From positions 25,299 to 89,298 of the forward strand of contig NZ_JADEWO010000027.1 of the NCBI RefSeq assembly GCF_015207605.1: DNA of 64,000 nucleotides, given 5' to 3'. Position 1 is the stretch's first letter. The number at the start of each line of letters is the position of its first letter. Positions 56,234 to 64,000 of the stretch are shown piece after piece. Source of the DNA: Oculatella sp. LEGE 06141 (lineage in GTDB: Bacteria > Cyanobacteriota > Cyanobacteriia > Elainellales > Elainellaceae). The notes under the pieces are model-generated. The model saw nothing but the letters and a program-made list of their open reading frames with translations. It ran no database searches and was not told where the DNA came from. Made by a program: the position numbers and the translations under genes.

Positions 56234-57217
56234 ATGGCAACTGCAAACACAGAAGTTCAAGCAACCAAACCGTTATTCACTGCAGACATGGTGCGTACCT
56301 ATCTGCATGAGATTGGTCGCGTTCCGCTGTTGACCCATGAGCAGGAGATTGTTTATGGCAAGCAGGTTCAGCAAATGATGAACGCGATCGAAGCCAAAGA
56401 AAAGCTAGCAAACAAGCTAGACCGCGAACCAACCGATGCTGAGTGGGCAGAGCAAATCAAACTGAGCGAAGACAAGCTGAAGGAGGCGTTACGCCAGGGG
56501 CAGCGTGCCAAGCAAAAGATGATTGAAGCTAACCTGCGTCTGGTTGTTGCGATCGCCAAAAAGTACCAGAAGCGTAACCTGGAGTTTCTTGACTTAATTC
56601 AGGAAGGTACCCTGGGGCTAGAGCGCGGTGTCGAGAAGTTTGACCCCACCCGTGGATACAAGTTTTCGACCTACGCCTACTGGTGGATTCGTCAGGCCAT
56701 TACCCGTGCGATCGCCCAACAAGCTCGTACTATTCGGCTACCGATTCACATTACCGAGAAGCTCAACAAAATTAAAAAGGTACAGCGTGAGCTAACGCAG
56801 CAGCTTGGTCGCAGTCCCAGTCCGGCTGAAATTGCCGAAGCGCTTGAGCTAGAACCGGCTCAAATCCGCGAGTATCTAATTATGTCTCGTCAACCTGTCT
56901 CGTTAGACTTACGCGTTGGCGACAACCAGGATACCGAACTGGCCGACCTATTAGAAGATGAAGGAGCATCGCCAGAAACCTACACCACTCAGGAATCGCT
57001 ACGGCAAGACCTGGAAAACATGCTGGCAGAACTGACCCCACAGCAGCGAGAAGTGTTGACGTTGCGCTTTGGGCTGAACGATGGCAATGAGCTATCTCTG
57101 GCTAAAGTTGGGCAGCGAATGAACATCAGCCGAGAGCGGGTGCGTCAGCTAGAGCGGCAAGCCCTTGACCACCTGCGTCGTCGAAAAGCTAACGTTCGAG
57201 GCTATTTGGCAAGTTAG
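56234..57217 (+). CDS. Group 2 sigma-70 family RNA polymerase sigma factor
   Basis: A 327-residue sigma factor without the acidic region 1.1 of the housekeeping SigA. Region 1.2 is [20 protein letters not shown], region 2 is [20 protein letters not shown] with [20 protein letters not shown], region 3 is [19 protein letters not shown], and region 4 has the helix-turn-helix [20 protein letters not shown]. It looks most like cyanobacterial SigB-type group 2 factors, which serve stress and nutrient responses; assignment among SigB, SigC, SigD and SigE is not certain. An AAGGAG lies 11 bases before the ATG. Long leader upstream, strong terminator downstream. Confidence 0.93.
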   Translation: MATANTEVQATKPLFTADMVRTYLHEIGRVPLLTHEQEIVYGKQVQQMMNAIEAKEKLANKLDREPTDAEWAEQIKLSEDKLKEALRQGQRAKQKMIEANLRLVVAIAKKYQKRNLEFLDLIQEGTLGLERGVEKFDPTRGYKFSTYAYWWIRQAITRAIAQQARTIRLPIHITEKLNKIKKVQRELTQQLGRSPSPAEIAEALELEPAQIREYLIMSRQPVSLDLRVGDNQDTELADLLEDEGASPETYTTQESLRQDLENMLAELTPQQREVLTLRFGLNDGNELSLAKVGQRMNISRERVRQLERQALDHLRRRKANVRGYLAS

Positions 57218-57238
57218 GCTTCCTCCTTCAACACACTT

Positions 57239-57267
57239 ATGGGGCGCTCTTGTAGCGCCCCATTTTT
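57239..57267 (+). terminator. Terminator of the sigma factor gene
   Basis: ATGGGGCGCT / AGCGCCCCAT stem with a 5-base loop and a run of T, 22 bases after the sigma stop codon. Confidence 0.93.
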
Positions 57268-57597
57268 GTATCCAGTCTGCTCTCGTTTGAGTAGCCTCTA
57301 CTCTCAAGTAGCGCTCCAAAACTCAGCCTATTGATTGCTGAATTGGACTATATTTCAGCATTCGTCAACCTTCTGGTAGATCCTTGAGATTCGCTGTTTC
57401 CAGGATAATAAACTGTATCGCAAGAGTGCGGCATGACCGTTACTGCTTGTTTGAGTAACGAATCAGTGCATTTATTGATTTTCGGGATGGGCCTAACCGA
57501 CGCGTTAGAACTGAACCCCTAAGTCTTTATTTCAGGGGCATTTACCAGCTAACCCATAGTCTGCACAGGTATTCAGTCTGCACAGGTATCAGTTTGC
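57268..57597. other. Intergenic spacer with a short tandem repeat
   Basis: No gene seen. Near the end, TCTGCACAGGTAT occurs twice (about 57558-57592) and a diverged third copy overlaps the start of the next small frame. No promoter stands out. Confidence 0.4.
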
Positions 57598-57822
57598 ATG
57601 GATACCAGTCTGCATGAACTCGGTGTCGATGCGCTAGAAGAACTGCTGCCGCCGACAGACCATTACCCAATCAACATTCTTCTCTACCAGGAGGATAAAC
57701 AACGTTTGGGATGGCTGGCTGGCATCCTCCAGTCAGGTGAGCCGCAGGCAGGAAGTGAAACGACTGCTTTCCGCTTTATGCTTGTCGCTATCAAACTCGC
57801 TTCACTAATTGGGTTTAACTGA
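57598..57822 (+). CDS. Possible small protein, 74 residues (uncertain)
   Basis: The frame MDTSLHELGVDALEELLPPT continues with HYPINILLYQEDKQRLGWLA and a hydrophobic C-terminal helix (AFRFMLVAIKLASLIGF). Its composition looks protein-like, but there is no clear ribosome-binding site and I know no family. The start codon sits in a short tandem repeat. It may be real or chance. Confidence 0.35.
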   Translation: MDTSLHELGVDALEELLPPTDHYPINILLYQEDKQRLGWLAGILQSGEPQAGSETTAFRFMLVAIKLASLIGFN

Positions 57823-58103
57823 TTCGATCGCTCCGCTGCTGATTTTCAGAATTCTTTTCAACTTCGTACTGATTTTTCTGGAATCGCCTGTGTTTGCGCT
57901 GTAGTCACAACTAACCGATATCCCACTGCGGTCTGAGACTGTTCAGCCAAGCCTATCGCTAAAGTAACGAATTTTACGCCTTGTAAAGTCTTTCAAACGG
58001 TTGAATGGGCGCGCACGGCTTCTCCAGTAGAGTGAGATCAGCTTAAGAATCCCATTTTTCTCGACTTTTTCGCAAACTCTTTTAATTAAGGAAGGAAACT
58101 ACG

Positions 58104-58694
58104 GTGTCTAATCTTTTTACTCGTTCAACCTCGCCGTGGCGTACTCTTTTAAGCCGTTATAGCAGGCCAATTACAGGAGCGCTTTTAACCGTCGGCATGA
58201 CAACCGTTGGGCTGCCCAGCCTGCTGGTTCGCGCCGCTGAAGCGCCAGAGACTTCTAGCCAAGCCTCGTTAGCACATGCCTCATCAACAGTAGCAACTCT
58301 GGTCTCTCAGTCTGCTGATGCTCAAACCTGGTCAGACGGAATCTACTTATATGGGCAAGCCAACCAACCCGATCAGCTTGGTTCAGCTTACATGGTGTTT
58401 GAGGTAAATGACAACCAGGTGGTTGGTGCGTTCTACATGCCGCAATCGTCGTTCGATTGCTTTTATGGCAACCTTGAGGCCAATGAGATGGCGCTCACAG
58501 TGGTTGACAGCTACGAGCAGACAGCGCACCCCTATTCCGTTGCGTTAGAAAGCACGTCTGATGTGGCTGATGCCGGAAACCCAACGTTGGCTCCGACTGG
58601 AATTGAAGGCTTCAACCGGATTGATTCGGTTAGTGATAACGACCAGCGTATGCTGCAAACCTGCACCGCAGACTATCAGGAACGGGCGCAGTAA
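58104..58694 (+). CDS. Exported hypothetical protein of 196 residues
   Basis: A GTG start at 58104 follows AAGGAAGG by about 8 bases. A basic N terminus (MSNLFTRSTSPWRTLLSRYS) and a hydrophobic core (GALLTVGMTTVGLPSLLV) form a signal ending near RAAEA. The mature protein has TWSDGIYLYGQANQPDQLGS and AYMVFEVNDNQVVGAFYMPQ, a beta-rich pattern, and two Cys (FDCFYGN, LQTCTADY) that may form a disulfide. I recognise no named family. Followed by a bidirectional terminator shared with hisF. Confidence 0.75.
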   Translation: MSNLFTRSTSPWRTLLSRYSRPITGALLTVGMTTVGLPSLLVRAAEAPETSSQASLAHASSTVATLVSQSADAQTWSDGIYLYGQANQPDQLGSAYMVFEVNDNQVVGAFYMPQSSFDCFYGNLEANEMALTVVDSYEQTAHPYSVALESTSDVADAGNPTLAPTGIEGFNRIDSVSDNDQRMLQTCTADYQERAQ

Positions 58695-58738
58695 GGCGCA
58701 TTCCTATACATTCCTAGATTGGTATTAGTTTGCTGGAG

Positions 58739-58763
58739 CGGGAGGAGCGTTATGCTCCTCCCG
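58739..58763. terminator. Bidirectional terminator between the exported protein gene and hisF
   Basis: CGGGAGGAGC / GCTCCTCCCG with loop GTTAT is a perfect 10-bp stem. It lies 45 bases after the plus-strand gene and includes the stop codon region of the convergent hisF gene (ends at 58750). Confidence 0.8.
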
Positions 58764-59541
58764 TTTGGCTTTCCTGAAGCCTGACTGGAACCTGTTGATC
58801 TACTAGATATTGCTTCACCTCAGCTACGGTGAGCTGTCCATAATGCAGCAAAGACGCAAGTAGAGCCGCTTCGGCTTTCCCTTCGGTGAGGGCAGCGTGA
58901 ATGTGTTGGCAGGTGCCGGCACCGCCAGAAGCGATGACTGGAATGGGGACTTGCTCGGCGATCGTTCTCGTCAGCTCTAAGTCGTAACCCGCTTGGGTGC
59001 CGTCTGCATCCATACTGGTGATTAGCAGTTCTCCGGCTCCACGCTGTTCTACTTCCTTGGCCCAGGCGATCGCATCCAGCCCGGTGTTTTCCCGTCCACC
59101 CCGAACATAAACATCCCAGCCCGGACGGTCGGGGTCGGTTCTTCGACGAGCATCAATGGCAATAACAATGCACTGCTTACCGAATCGATCGCTGGCCTGA
59201 TTGATAAAATCTGGATTGCGAACCGCAGCCGAGTTGAGGCTGACCTTATCGGCACCAGCCCTGAGCAGCCGTTTAATCGTATCCAATGACTGAATGCCGC
59301 CGCCCACCGTTAGCGGAATGAAGACCTGTTCAGCCGTGCGATAAACCACGTCGTAAATGATATCTCGGTCTTCATGGGTTGCTGTGATGTCGAGAAAAAC
59401 TAGCTCATCGGCTCCTGCCTGGTTGTAAACTTCAGCCAGCTCAACCGGGTCGCCCGCATCTCGCAAGTTGACAAAGTTTACGCCCTTAACCACTCGTCCG
59501 GCTTTTACATCTAAACACGGTAAAATTCGCTTGGCTAACAT
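58750..59541 (-). CDS. hisF: Imidazole glycerol phosphate synthase subunit HisF
   Basis: The cyclase subunit of the HisH-HisF glutamine amidotransferase, making imidazole glycerol phosphate and AICAR in histidine synthesis. It is a TIM barrel with [18 protein letters not shown] at strand 1, [35 protein letters not shown] and [18 protein letters not shown]. The catalytic Asp residues in CLDV and [11 protein letters not shown] are present. I start at ATG 59541 (MLAKRILP); ATG 59547 adds two residues. Single gene. Confidence 0.96.
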   Translation of the reverse strand: MLAKRILPCLDVKAGRVVKGVNFVNLRDAGDPVELAEVYNQAGADELVFLDITATHEDRDIIYDVVYRTAEQVFIPLTVGGGIQSLDTIKRLLRAGADKVSLNSAAVRNPDFINQASDRFGKQCIVIAIDARRRTDPDRPGWDVYVRGGRENTGLDAIAWAKEVEQRGAGELLITSMDADGTQAGYDLELTRTIAEQVPIPVIASGGAGTCQHIHAALTEGKAEAALLASLLHYGQLTVAEVKQYLVDQQVPVRLQESQTGGA

Positions 59542-59788
59542 ACGCACTAACTACGCAATAATTCTGTCGGTAGGCTCTTAGAGGCTGTTTGAAACGGATT
59601 CAATGTCTCCTGTAAGGGCGTAGCATTTGGCAGATAACCCTTGAAATAGACCGAGACGGATTGCCCGAATGCCATGCCTCTACGAGTGTCGGGCTATAAA
59701 CCAGACTTTTAAAGCATCCTCTTAGAATAACGTAATCAGATATCAATACACTGATACACTGGGTTTTGGTTAATTTGTTGAAGCGACG

Positions 59789-59983
59789 ATGGAAATAGGT
59801 CAAAAAGTTCGGTTTAGTCGGTTGCGCGATCGCGCCTCTCAGGAAACCATCAAACATTTGGGGCAGGTCGGGGAAATCAGAGACTTTAAGATGACGGATG
59901 GCAGCGGTGTAGGTGTCGTGGTGCGGTTTGAAGACAAGTACACGACCTGGTTCTTTGAAGATGAGCTAGACCTCGTTGGTTGA
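59789..59983 (+). CDS. DUF2862 family small protein
   Basis: A 64-residue protein, MEIGQKVRFSRLRDRASQET, with DGSGVGVVVRFEDKYTTWFF, a small SH3-like beta fold typical of the cyanobacterial DUF2862 family. Function unknown. No ribosome-binding site of note, but the sequence is characteristic. It lies alone between hisF (divergent) and get3d. Confidence 0.8.
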   Translation: MEIGQKVRFSRLRDRASQETIKHLGQVGEIRDFKMTDGSGVGVVVRFEDKYTTWFFEDELDLVG

Positions 59984-60282
59984 TCGCCTCTGTCCCTATG
60001 ACAGAACCACTTACCACAGACAAACGCTTTTAACTCACTCCATCGACTTAGCAGCCCTCAAACCATTTTGGAGATCTGCCGAATGGTACTGAATCAATGT
60101 CGCATGAAGTCGGTAGGCGTACCCACTCTACAGATGAAGTGTTCAGCTATCCTCATCAGGCTGGAGGCAGTGCTGTTTGAGTAGGGGCGATTCATCCTAG
60201 CGGCGTAGGGGCACTTTCTTGGTGCGATCGTTACTATAGACAATGGATCAATGTTAACGACAGCTGAGGTAAGGCGCGAGAG

Positions 60283-61377
60283 ATGTCCCTCATCTTGACA
60301 TTTTTGGGAAAGGGCGGAACAGGTCGCACAACAGTGGCGATCGCGGCTGCAAAACGGTATGCAGCTCAAGGGAAGCGAGTTCTGCTAGCGAGTGAGGATA
60401 CCAGCCCTGCCTTTGGGCTAATGCTGGGGATGCAAGTGAGCAGCGAACCGCAAGAGCTAGAGCCGAATTTGCATGTCCTTCAACTGCGAGCGGCAGCGTT
60501 GCTGGAACGCAGTTGGGAAGAATTGAAGCAGCAAGAAGCCAAATACTTGCGGACTCCGATTCTGAAGGCGGTATATGGGCAGGAACTGGGAGTGCTGCCA
60601 GGCATGGATAGCGCTTTAACGCTCAATGCCATTCGCGAGTACGATGCCAGCGGTCAGTATGACGTAATTGTGTACGATGGCAGCGGCAACCAAACGACAC
60701 TGCGGATTTTAGGAATGCCAGAGATCCTCAGTTGGTATATGCGGCGATTCCGTCAGGTCTTTGCAGATTCAGACCTGGGCAAAGCGATTTCTCCGTTTAT
60801 TCAACCTGTGGCGGCAGCGGTATTGAATGTTAATTGGTCGAACGATCCGTTTGCTCAGCCCACGGGGCAGGTAAACGACCTGCTGGAACAGGGAAAAGCA
60901 GCGGTGGCTGACCCGAACCGCACGGTAGCTTATTTAGTAACGACCGATGATTTGGGGGCGATCGCTACTGCAAAGTATTTATGGGGTAGCGCTCAGCAGG
61001 TTGGGCTAACCATTGGGGGTGTTTTGCTCAACCAGTCTGACCCCTCAGCAGATGTGCAAACCGAATTTGCTCCATTGTCGCTCAGTTCCCTTCCAGTGCG
61101 GACGGGTGAAGACTGGCAGACACTTATAGATGCACTACCCGATTTTCAGCCAGCGGCCAACGTTCCCAAACCGATCACCGTTAATGTTGCAGAACGGAAA
61201 GTCAGCCTGTTTTTCCCAGGGTTTGATAAGAAGCAGGTGAAGCTTACCCAGTATGGCCCTGAGGTGACGGTAGAAGCGGGCGACCAGCGGCGCAATATTT
61301 TTCTACCGCCAGAGCTACGGGGTCAGCAAGTCACTGGAGCGAAATTCCAGGACGGGTATCTTATCATTTCCTTTTAG
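60283..61377 (+). CDS. get3d: Get3d-type ArsA/Get3 family ATPase with C-terminal alpha-crystallin-like domain
   Basis: A 364-residue SIMIBI ATPase. The deviant Walker A is FLGKGGTGRTTVAIAAAKRY, in which the second conserved Lys is Arg15; the signature Lys10 remains. Switch region VIVYDGSGNQTTLRILGMPE, and ISPFIQPVAAAVLN follow. The last 90 residues (NVAERKVSLFFPGFDKKQVK, VTVEAGDQRRNIFLPPEL) form an alpha-crystallin-like beta sandwich. This architecture marks the Get3d clade associated with photosynthetic organisms; the tail-anchored protein targeting role of Get3 is not shown for it. Single gene followed by a strong palindromic terminator. Confidence 0.88.
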   Translation: MSLILTFLGKGGTGRTTVAIAAAKRYAAQGKRVLLASEDTSPAFGLMLGMQVSSEPQELEPNLHVLQLRAAALLERSWEELKQQEAKYLRTPILKAVYGQELGVLPGMDSALTLNAIREYDASGQYDVIVYDGSGNQTTLRILGMPEILSWYMRRFRQVFADSDLGKAISPFIQPVAAAVLNVNWSNDPFAQPTGQVNDLLEQGKAAVADPNRTVAYLVTTDDLGAIATAKYLWGSAQQVGLTIGGVLLNQSDPSADVQTEFAPLSLSSLPVRTGEDWQTLIDALPDFQPAANVPKPITVNVAERKVSLFFPGFDKKQVKLTQYGPEVTVEAGDQRRNIFLPPELRGQQVTGAKFQDGYLIISF

Positions 61378-61740
61378 CTAGCTGATGAGTCTGGGTTGGG
61401 TCATCTCCGGCTCTGCCGCATCGATCGCTCGTTAGTTCGCTAGAACTTTACTTGCTACGCAGCCATGCGTTAATTCAAAAGAGACGGGGCGATCGCCCCG
61501 TCTCTTTTGGTATTACGGAATACCTCAAAATAAACCGTATTCTACCAATCTCGTTGCCACGTTACCGTTTGTGTTACGTCTGTATTATGTCTGTGTCACG
61601 CCATTGTTGTGACGAACAGATGCAGGGCATTTCTGGCTCTACCTGTACGAGACACAAAACGGTCGGTGTGGTTGGATGCTAGCTAGCAGTTAAGCTCTCA
61701 GGCTGTGCAAAAAACGGACATTTACCCAACCGAAAAGCAA
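61378..61740. other. Spacer between get3d and csbD
   Basis: It contains the palindromic terminator at 61477-61508. The remaining sequence has short imperfect repeats around 61570-61605 (GTTACGTCTGTATTATGTCTGTGTCACG-like) and no supported frame. Confidence 0.5.
61477..61508. terminator. 32-bp perfect palindrome with a HIP1 core, bidirectional terminator
   Basis: AAAAGAGACGGGGC-GATC-GCCCCGTCTCTTTT is a perfect palindrome centred on the HIP1 octamer GCGATCGC. Folded, it gives a 14-bp GC-rich stem with T-tracts on both strands, as expected for a bidirectional terminator serving get3d (plus) and csbD (minus). Confidence 0.85.
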
Positions 61741-61923
61741 CTAGTCGATGATTTGCTTGGCTTTGTCCTTGAGGTTTTCAACCACATGTTGAGCGGATGC
61801 TTCAGCCTGTTTTGCTTTTCCTGCTGCCTTGTCTTCTGGGTTGCCGGTTACTTCGCCAACCGCTTCTTGAACTTTACCTTCAATATTTTTAGCCGTTGCT
61901 TTAATCTTGTTCTCTAAGCTCAT
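61741..61923 (-). CDS. CsbD family stress-response protein
   Basis: A 60-residue hydrophilic protein, MSLENKIKATAKNIEGKVQE, rich in Lys, Glu and Ala with KLKDKAKQIID-type helices, typical of CsbD-like proteins induced under stress in many bacteria. A GGAG ribosome-binding site precedes the ATG by 6 bases. Single gene, transcribed toward the shared terminator. Confidence 0.88.
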   Translation of the reverse strand: MSLENKIKATAKNIEGKVQEAVGEVTGNPEDKAAGKAKQAEASAQHVVENLKDKAKQIID

Positions 61924-62192
61924 ACTATTCTCCTTGCTTATATAGCATTAACCGATTTGGCCAGATGCAATAACCCGCTAACTTGGTGACTTCCTCACCT
62001 TTTCACACCCTAATTCAACCGTCGTTGTTTATTCATCTACTGAAAGAATTATCTTTGACGGGGCACCTTTGCCAGGGAACCTGTGACGCAGGCTTGCAAT
62101 TCGCTCTCCAACTGCCCAGGTTGAACAGAAGTCCTTTACGCTATTAAATGAAACGTCAGGTTTCCCAACGCGTTTGGAATTGAGTACTCACC

Positions 62193-63260
62193 ATGTCTGA
62201 CCCGACCTCTTCTCAGTTTTCTGCCGAATCTACCCCTACCCCAGAGTCCGCTCTTGATGATGCAGCGCTAAAAGCGGCTCCAGCCGTTCCAACCAAGACC
62301 CGTAGCGGCAAAGCTCGACAGTTGCTTGGCATGAAAGGGGCAGACTCTGGAGAAACGTCCATCTGGAAGATCCGCTTGCAGTTGATGAAGCCCATTACCT
62401 GGATTCCGCTGATCTGGGGGGTGCTGTGCGGAGCCGCCTCGGGTGGTGGATACCGCTGGTCATTAGAACATGTTTTGGTTGCAGCGGCGTGTATGTTGCT
62501 ATCGGGGCCGCTGTTGGCGGGGTATACCCAAACACTGAACGATTTCTACGATCGCGACATTGATGCCATCAACGAACCCTATCGTCCGATTCCTTCTGGT
62601 GCCATTTCTATTCCGCAGGTGGTCACCCAAATTGTAGTCTTGCTCGTCGCTGGCATCGGGGTTGCCTATGCCCTGGACACCTGGGCAGGGCATGAGTTTC
62701 CAACCATTACTGTGCTGGCTATTGGCGGTTCGTTTCTCTCCTACATTTACTCAGCCCCACCGCTGAAGCTCAAGAAAAACGGCTGGCTTGGCAACTATGC
62801 TCTGGGGGCTAGCTACATTGCTTTGCCGTGGTGGGCAGGCCATGCTTTGTTTGGTGACTTAACGCCAACCATTGTGGTTTTAACCCTGTTCTACAGCTTG
62901 GCTGGGTTGGGAATTGCAGTGGTGAACGACTTCAAAAGTGTGGAAGGCGATCGCCAGTTGGGTCTAAAATCACTGCCCGTTATGTTTGGAATTGGAGCTG
63001 CTGCCTGGATTTGTGTGCTGATGATTGACATCTTCCAGGCCGGAATTGCCGCCTACTTAATGAGCATCCATCAAAATCTTTACGCCGTGATTTTAATCCT
63101 GCTGATCATTCCGCAAATCATGTTTCAAGACATGTATTTTCTGCGGAATCCGATTGAGAACGATGTGAAATATCAGGCCAGTGCCCAACCCTTCCTGGTA
63201 TTGGGAATGCTGGTTACGGGTCTGGCGCTTGGGCATGCCGCTATCCGCGCTATTATCTAG
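62193..63260 (+). CDS. chlG: Chlorophyll a synthase ChlG
   Basis: ChlG esterifies chlorophyllide a with phytyl or geranylgeranyl diphosphate in the thylakoid membrane. The 355-residue protein has a hydrophilic N-terminal tail (about 1-60), then the UbiA prenyltransferase domain with about eight spans. The Mg-diphosphate binding motif is NDFYDRDIDAINEPYRPIPS, and the second Asp-rich motif is VVNDFKSVEGDRQLGLKSLP. Length and motifs match ChlG well. Terminated by a short hairpin plus T-run. Confidence 0.96.
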   Translation: MSDPTSSQFSAESTPTPESALDDAALKAAPAVPTKTRSGKARQLLGMKGADSGETSIWKIRLQLMKPITWIPLIWGVLCGAASGGGYRWSLEHVLVAAACMLLSGPLLAGYTQTLNDFYDRDIDAINEPYRPIPSGAISIPQVVTQIVVLLVAGIGVAYALDTWAGHEFPTITVLAIGGSFLSYIYSAPPLKLKKNGWLGNYALGASYIALPWWAGHALFGDLTPTIVVLTLFYSLAGLGIAVVNDFKSVEGDRQLGLKSLPVMFGIGAAAWICVLMIDIFQAGIAAYLMSIHQNLYAVILILLIIPQIMFQDMYFLRNPIENDVKYQASAQPFLVLGMLVTGLALGHAAIRAII

Positions 63261-63305
63261 CCTCAACATTTATCCTATTCGCTGTTCTAACTCAATAGGA
63301 TCAAG

Positions 63306-63330
63306 GGCAGGTTAATCACCTGTCTTTTTT
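63306..63330 (+). terminator. Terminator of chlG
   Basis: GGCAGGT / ACCTGTC (one G-T pair) with a 5-base loop and six T, 46 bases after the chlG stop. Confidence 0.75.
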
Positions 63331-63349
63331 GTTGGAACAAGGAGAATAA

Positions 63350-63442
63350 ATGACGAGCGAGCTGTTACCGCTGGCAACAACGACCTACTCTAAATCTCTC
63401 CCGTATAATGACACTATTCACCTGATGTATTGGGTCAGCTAA
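63350..63442 (+). CDS. Possible 30-residue small protein
   Basis: An ATG at 63350 follows AAGGAG at ideal spacing, just after the chlG terminator. The frame encodes MTSELLPLATTTYSKSLPYN and ends DTIHLMYWVS before TAA. I recognise no family. The ribosome-binding site is the main evidence. It could be a small protein or a leader peptide. Confidence 0.35.
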   Translation: MTSELLPLATTTYSKSLPYNDTIHLMYWVS

Positions 63443-63707
63443 ACCAGCCTGCATGATGTAAGAACCTGCACCGATGCGATCGCCTTCAGCTTACGCTAGG
63501 CTACTTGGAAGATCTGTTTTTGCGGGTTATCTTTGCAGTTCTAACGTCATTGGTTTCTGCCTTCACTTGCAATTTGCATCCGATCGCGTGTATGTATGTC
63601 AGATCGTATAACCTTTAGATTCCGTTCCCCGATTCTCTACGAAAAACTAGGTTTCATAGAACGGTTAGTTAGAACGGTTAGTTCCTGGTGGTGTGTGAGG
63701 AATTGAA

Positions 63708-64000
63708 GTGACCGATTTTTTCTCTAGGCTCAAAGCTCTGTCGAGTCGGCTAGATGGCTCAAGCCCATCAAACCCCTCTCCTCGACGGTCTAGCAACGTT
63801 CGCTCTCAGAACGGTAGGAAGGCTAATTTGTCTACACCGTCGTCATCGCCCCTATTTGCCAGGGCATCGGGTTCATCTGCTAAAGCGAAGTCGCAGGTAG
63901 GGCGATCGCCACAGCCACCTGCGACTGCCAATGGTCGTCAGCAGCCTGCGCCTGATCCTCGGCACCCACGTCCTTTGTATCAGCGGTGGTGGGCCTGGGT
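63708..64000 (+). CDS. Unknown protein, N-terminal part (runs off the right edge)
   Basis: A GTG start follows a GAGG site by 8 bases. The visible 97 residues are basic and rich in Ser, Pro and Gln (DGSSPSNPSPRRSSNVRSQN, QVGRSPQPPATANGRQQPAP), ending RPLYQRWWAWV at the window edge. A disordered cytoplasmic tail ahead of a possible membrane segment is likely. The function cannot be told from this part. Confidence 0.6.
   Translation, partial: MTDFFSRLKALSSRLDGSSPSNPSPRRSSNVRSQNGRKANLSTPSSSPLFARASGSSAKAKSQVGRSPQPPATANGRQQPAPDPRHPRPLYQRWWAW

Larger units (their letters stand above)
63261..63707. other. Spacer after chlG with terminator and one small frame
   Basis: It holds the chlG terminator, a 30-codon frame with a strong ribosome-binding site (listed separately), and then about 265 bases with no feature I recognise. 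Confidence 0.5.

Noticed and set aside
1..64000. Clusters of GCGATCGC considered as a repeat array
   Set aside because: They are the dispersed HIP1 octamers common in cyanobacterial genomes, not a CRISPR or tandem array.

Overview
The window is chromosomal DNA of a cyanobacterium. It carries photosystem I genes (psaF, psaJ and a psaL-type gene), chlorophyll synthase chlG, several small gene families that I associate with cyanobacteria (DUF2839, DUF2862, DUF2103), a group 2 sigma factor, and dense copies of the HIP1 octamer GCGATCGC in coding and intergenic DNA. Base composition is moderate and even, and I see no IS element, prophage, CRISPR array, tRNA or rRNA gene. The proteins resemble those of filamentous Leptolyngbya/Nostoc-like lineages, but the genus cannot be fixed from this window.

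Layout. 1-8.4 kb is a sensory and repair block: a cheR-cheB-hybrid kinase operon (minus strand), an Ada/AlkA glycosylase overlapping an Ogt-type methyltransferase, and a 1220-residue CHASE3/HAMP/GAF hybrid kinase with three receiver domains. 8.6-13.3 kb is the most unusual part: a lone PsaL paralogue without the usual chlorophyll-ligating His, a 544-residue protein with a degenerate MazG-like segment and four internal repeats, and a divergent gene fusing an EACC1-like effector-associated domain to a TIR domain. 13.3-28 kb is mostly housekeeping: cbbY, a JAMM protease with moeB/moeZ, an ABC ATPase, FAD enzymes, a pentapeptide protein, fumC, an envelope glycosyltransferase group, and clpS with a DUF2103 gene. 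28-35 kb holds tsaD, psaF-psaJ, rqcH, remA-gmk and tsaC. 35-46 kb has an SLH protein, a 1330-residue multi-PAS kinase, and MBL, VOC, RMD1 and MgtC genes plus small unknowns. 46-64 kb has a degenerate DinG-like helicase, tyrA, a PrxQ-like peroxiredoxin, an MscS channel, a fasciclin protein, a GST, a HerA-like ATPase, a sigma factor behind a 1-kb leader, hisF, get3d, csbD and chlG, and ends inside an unknown gene.

How the parts work together. The clearest functional groups are photosynthesis (psaL-like, psaF-psaJ, chlG), translation and tRNA quality (tsaC and tsaD of the t6A pathway, rqcH, clpS), alkylation repair (the Ada/AlkA and Ogt pair), and signalling (three large kinases plus cheR/cheB, with no chemoreceptor or CheA in view). 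The best candidate for an undescribed system is the pair of divergent genes at 10.4-13.3 kb. The TIR gene fits known predicted conflict-system architecture. Its link to the MazG-like repeat protein is inference from position only.
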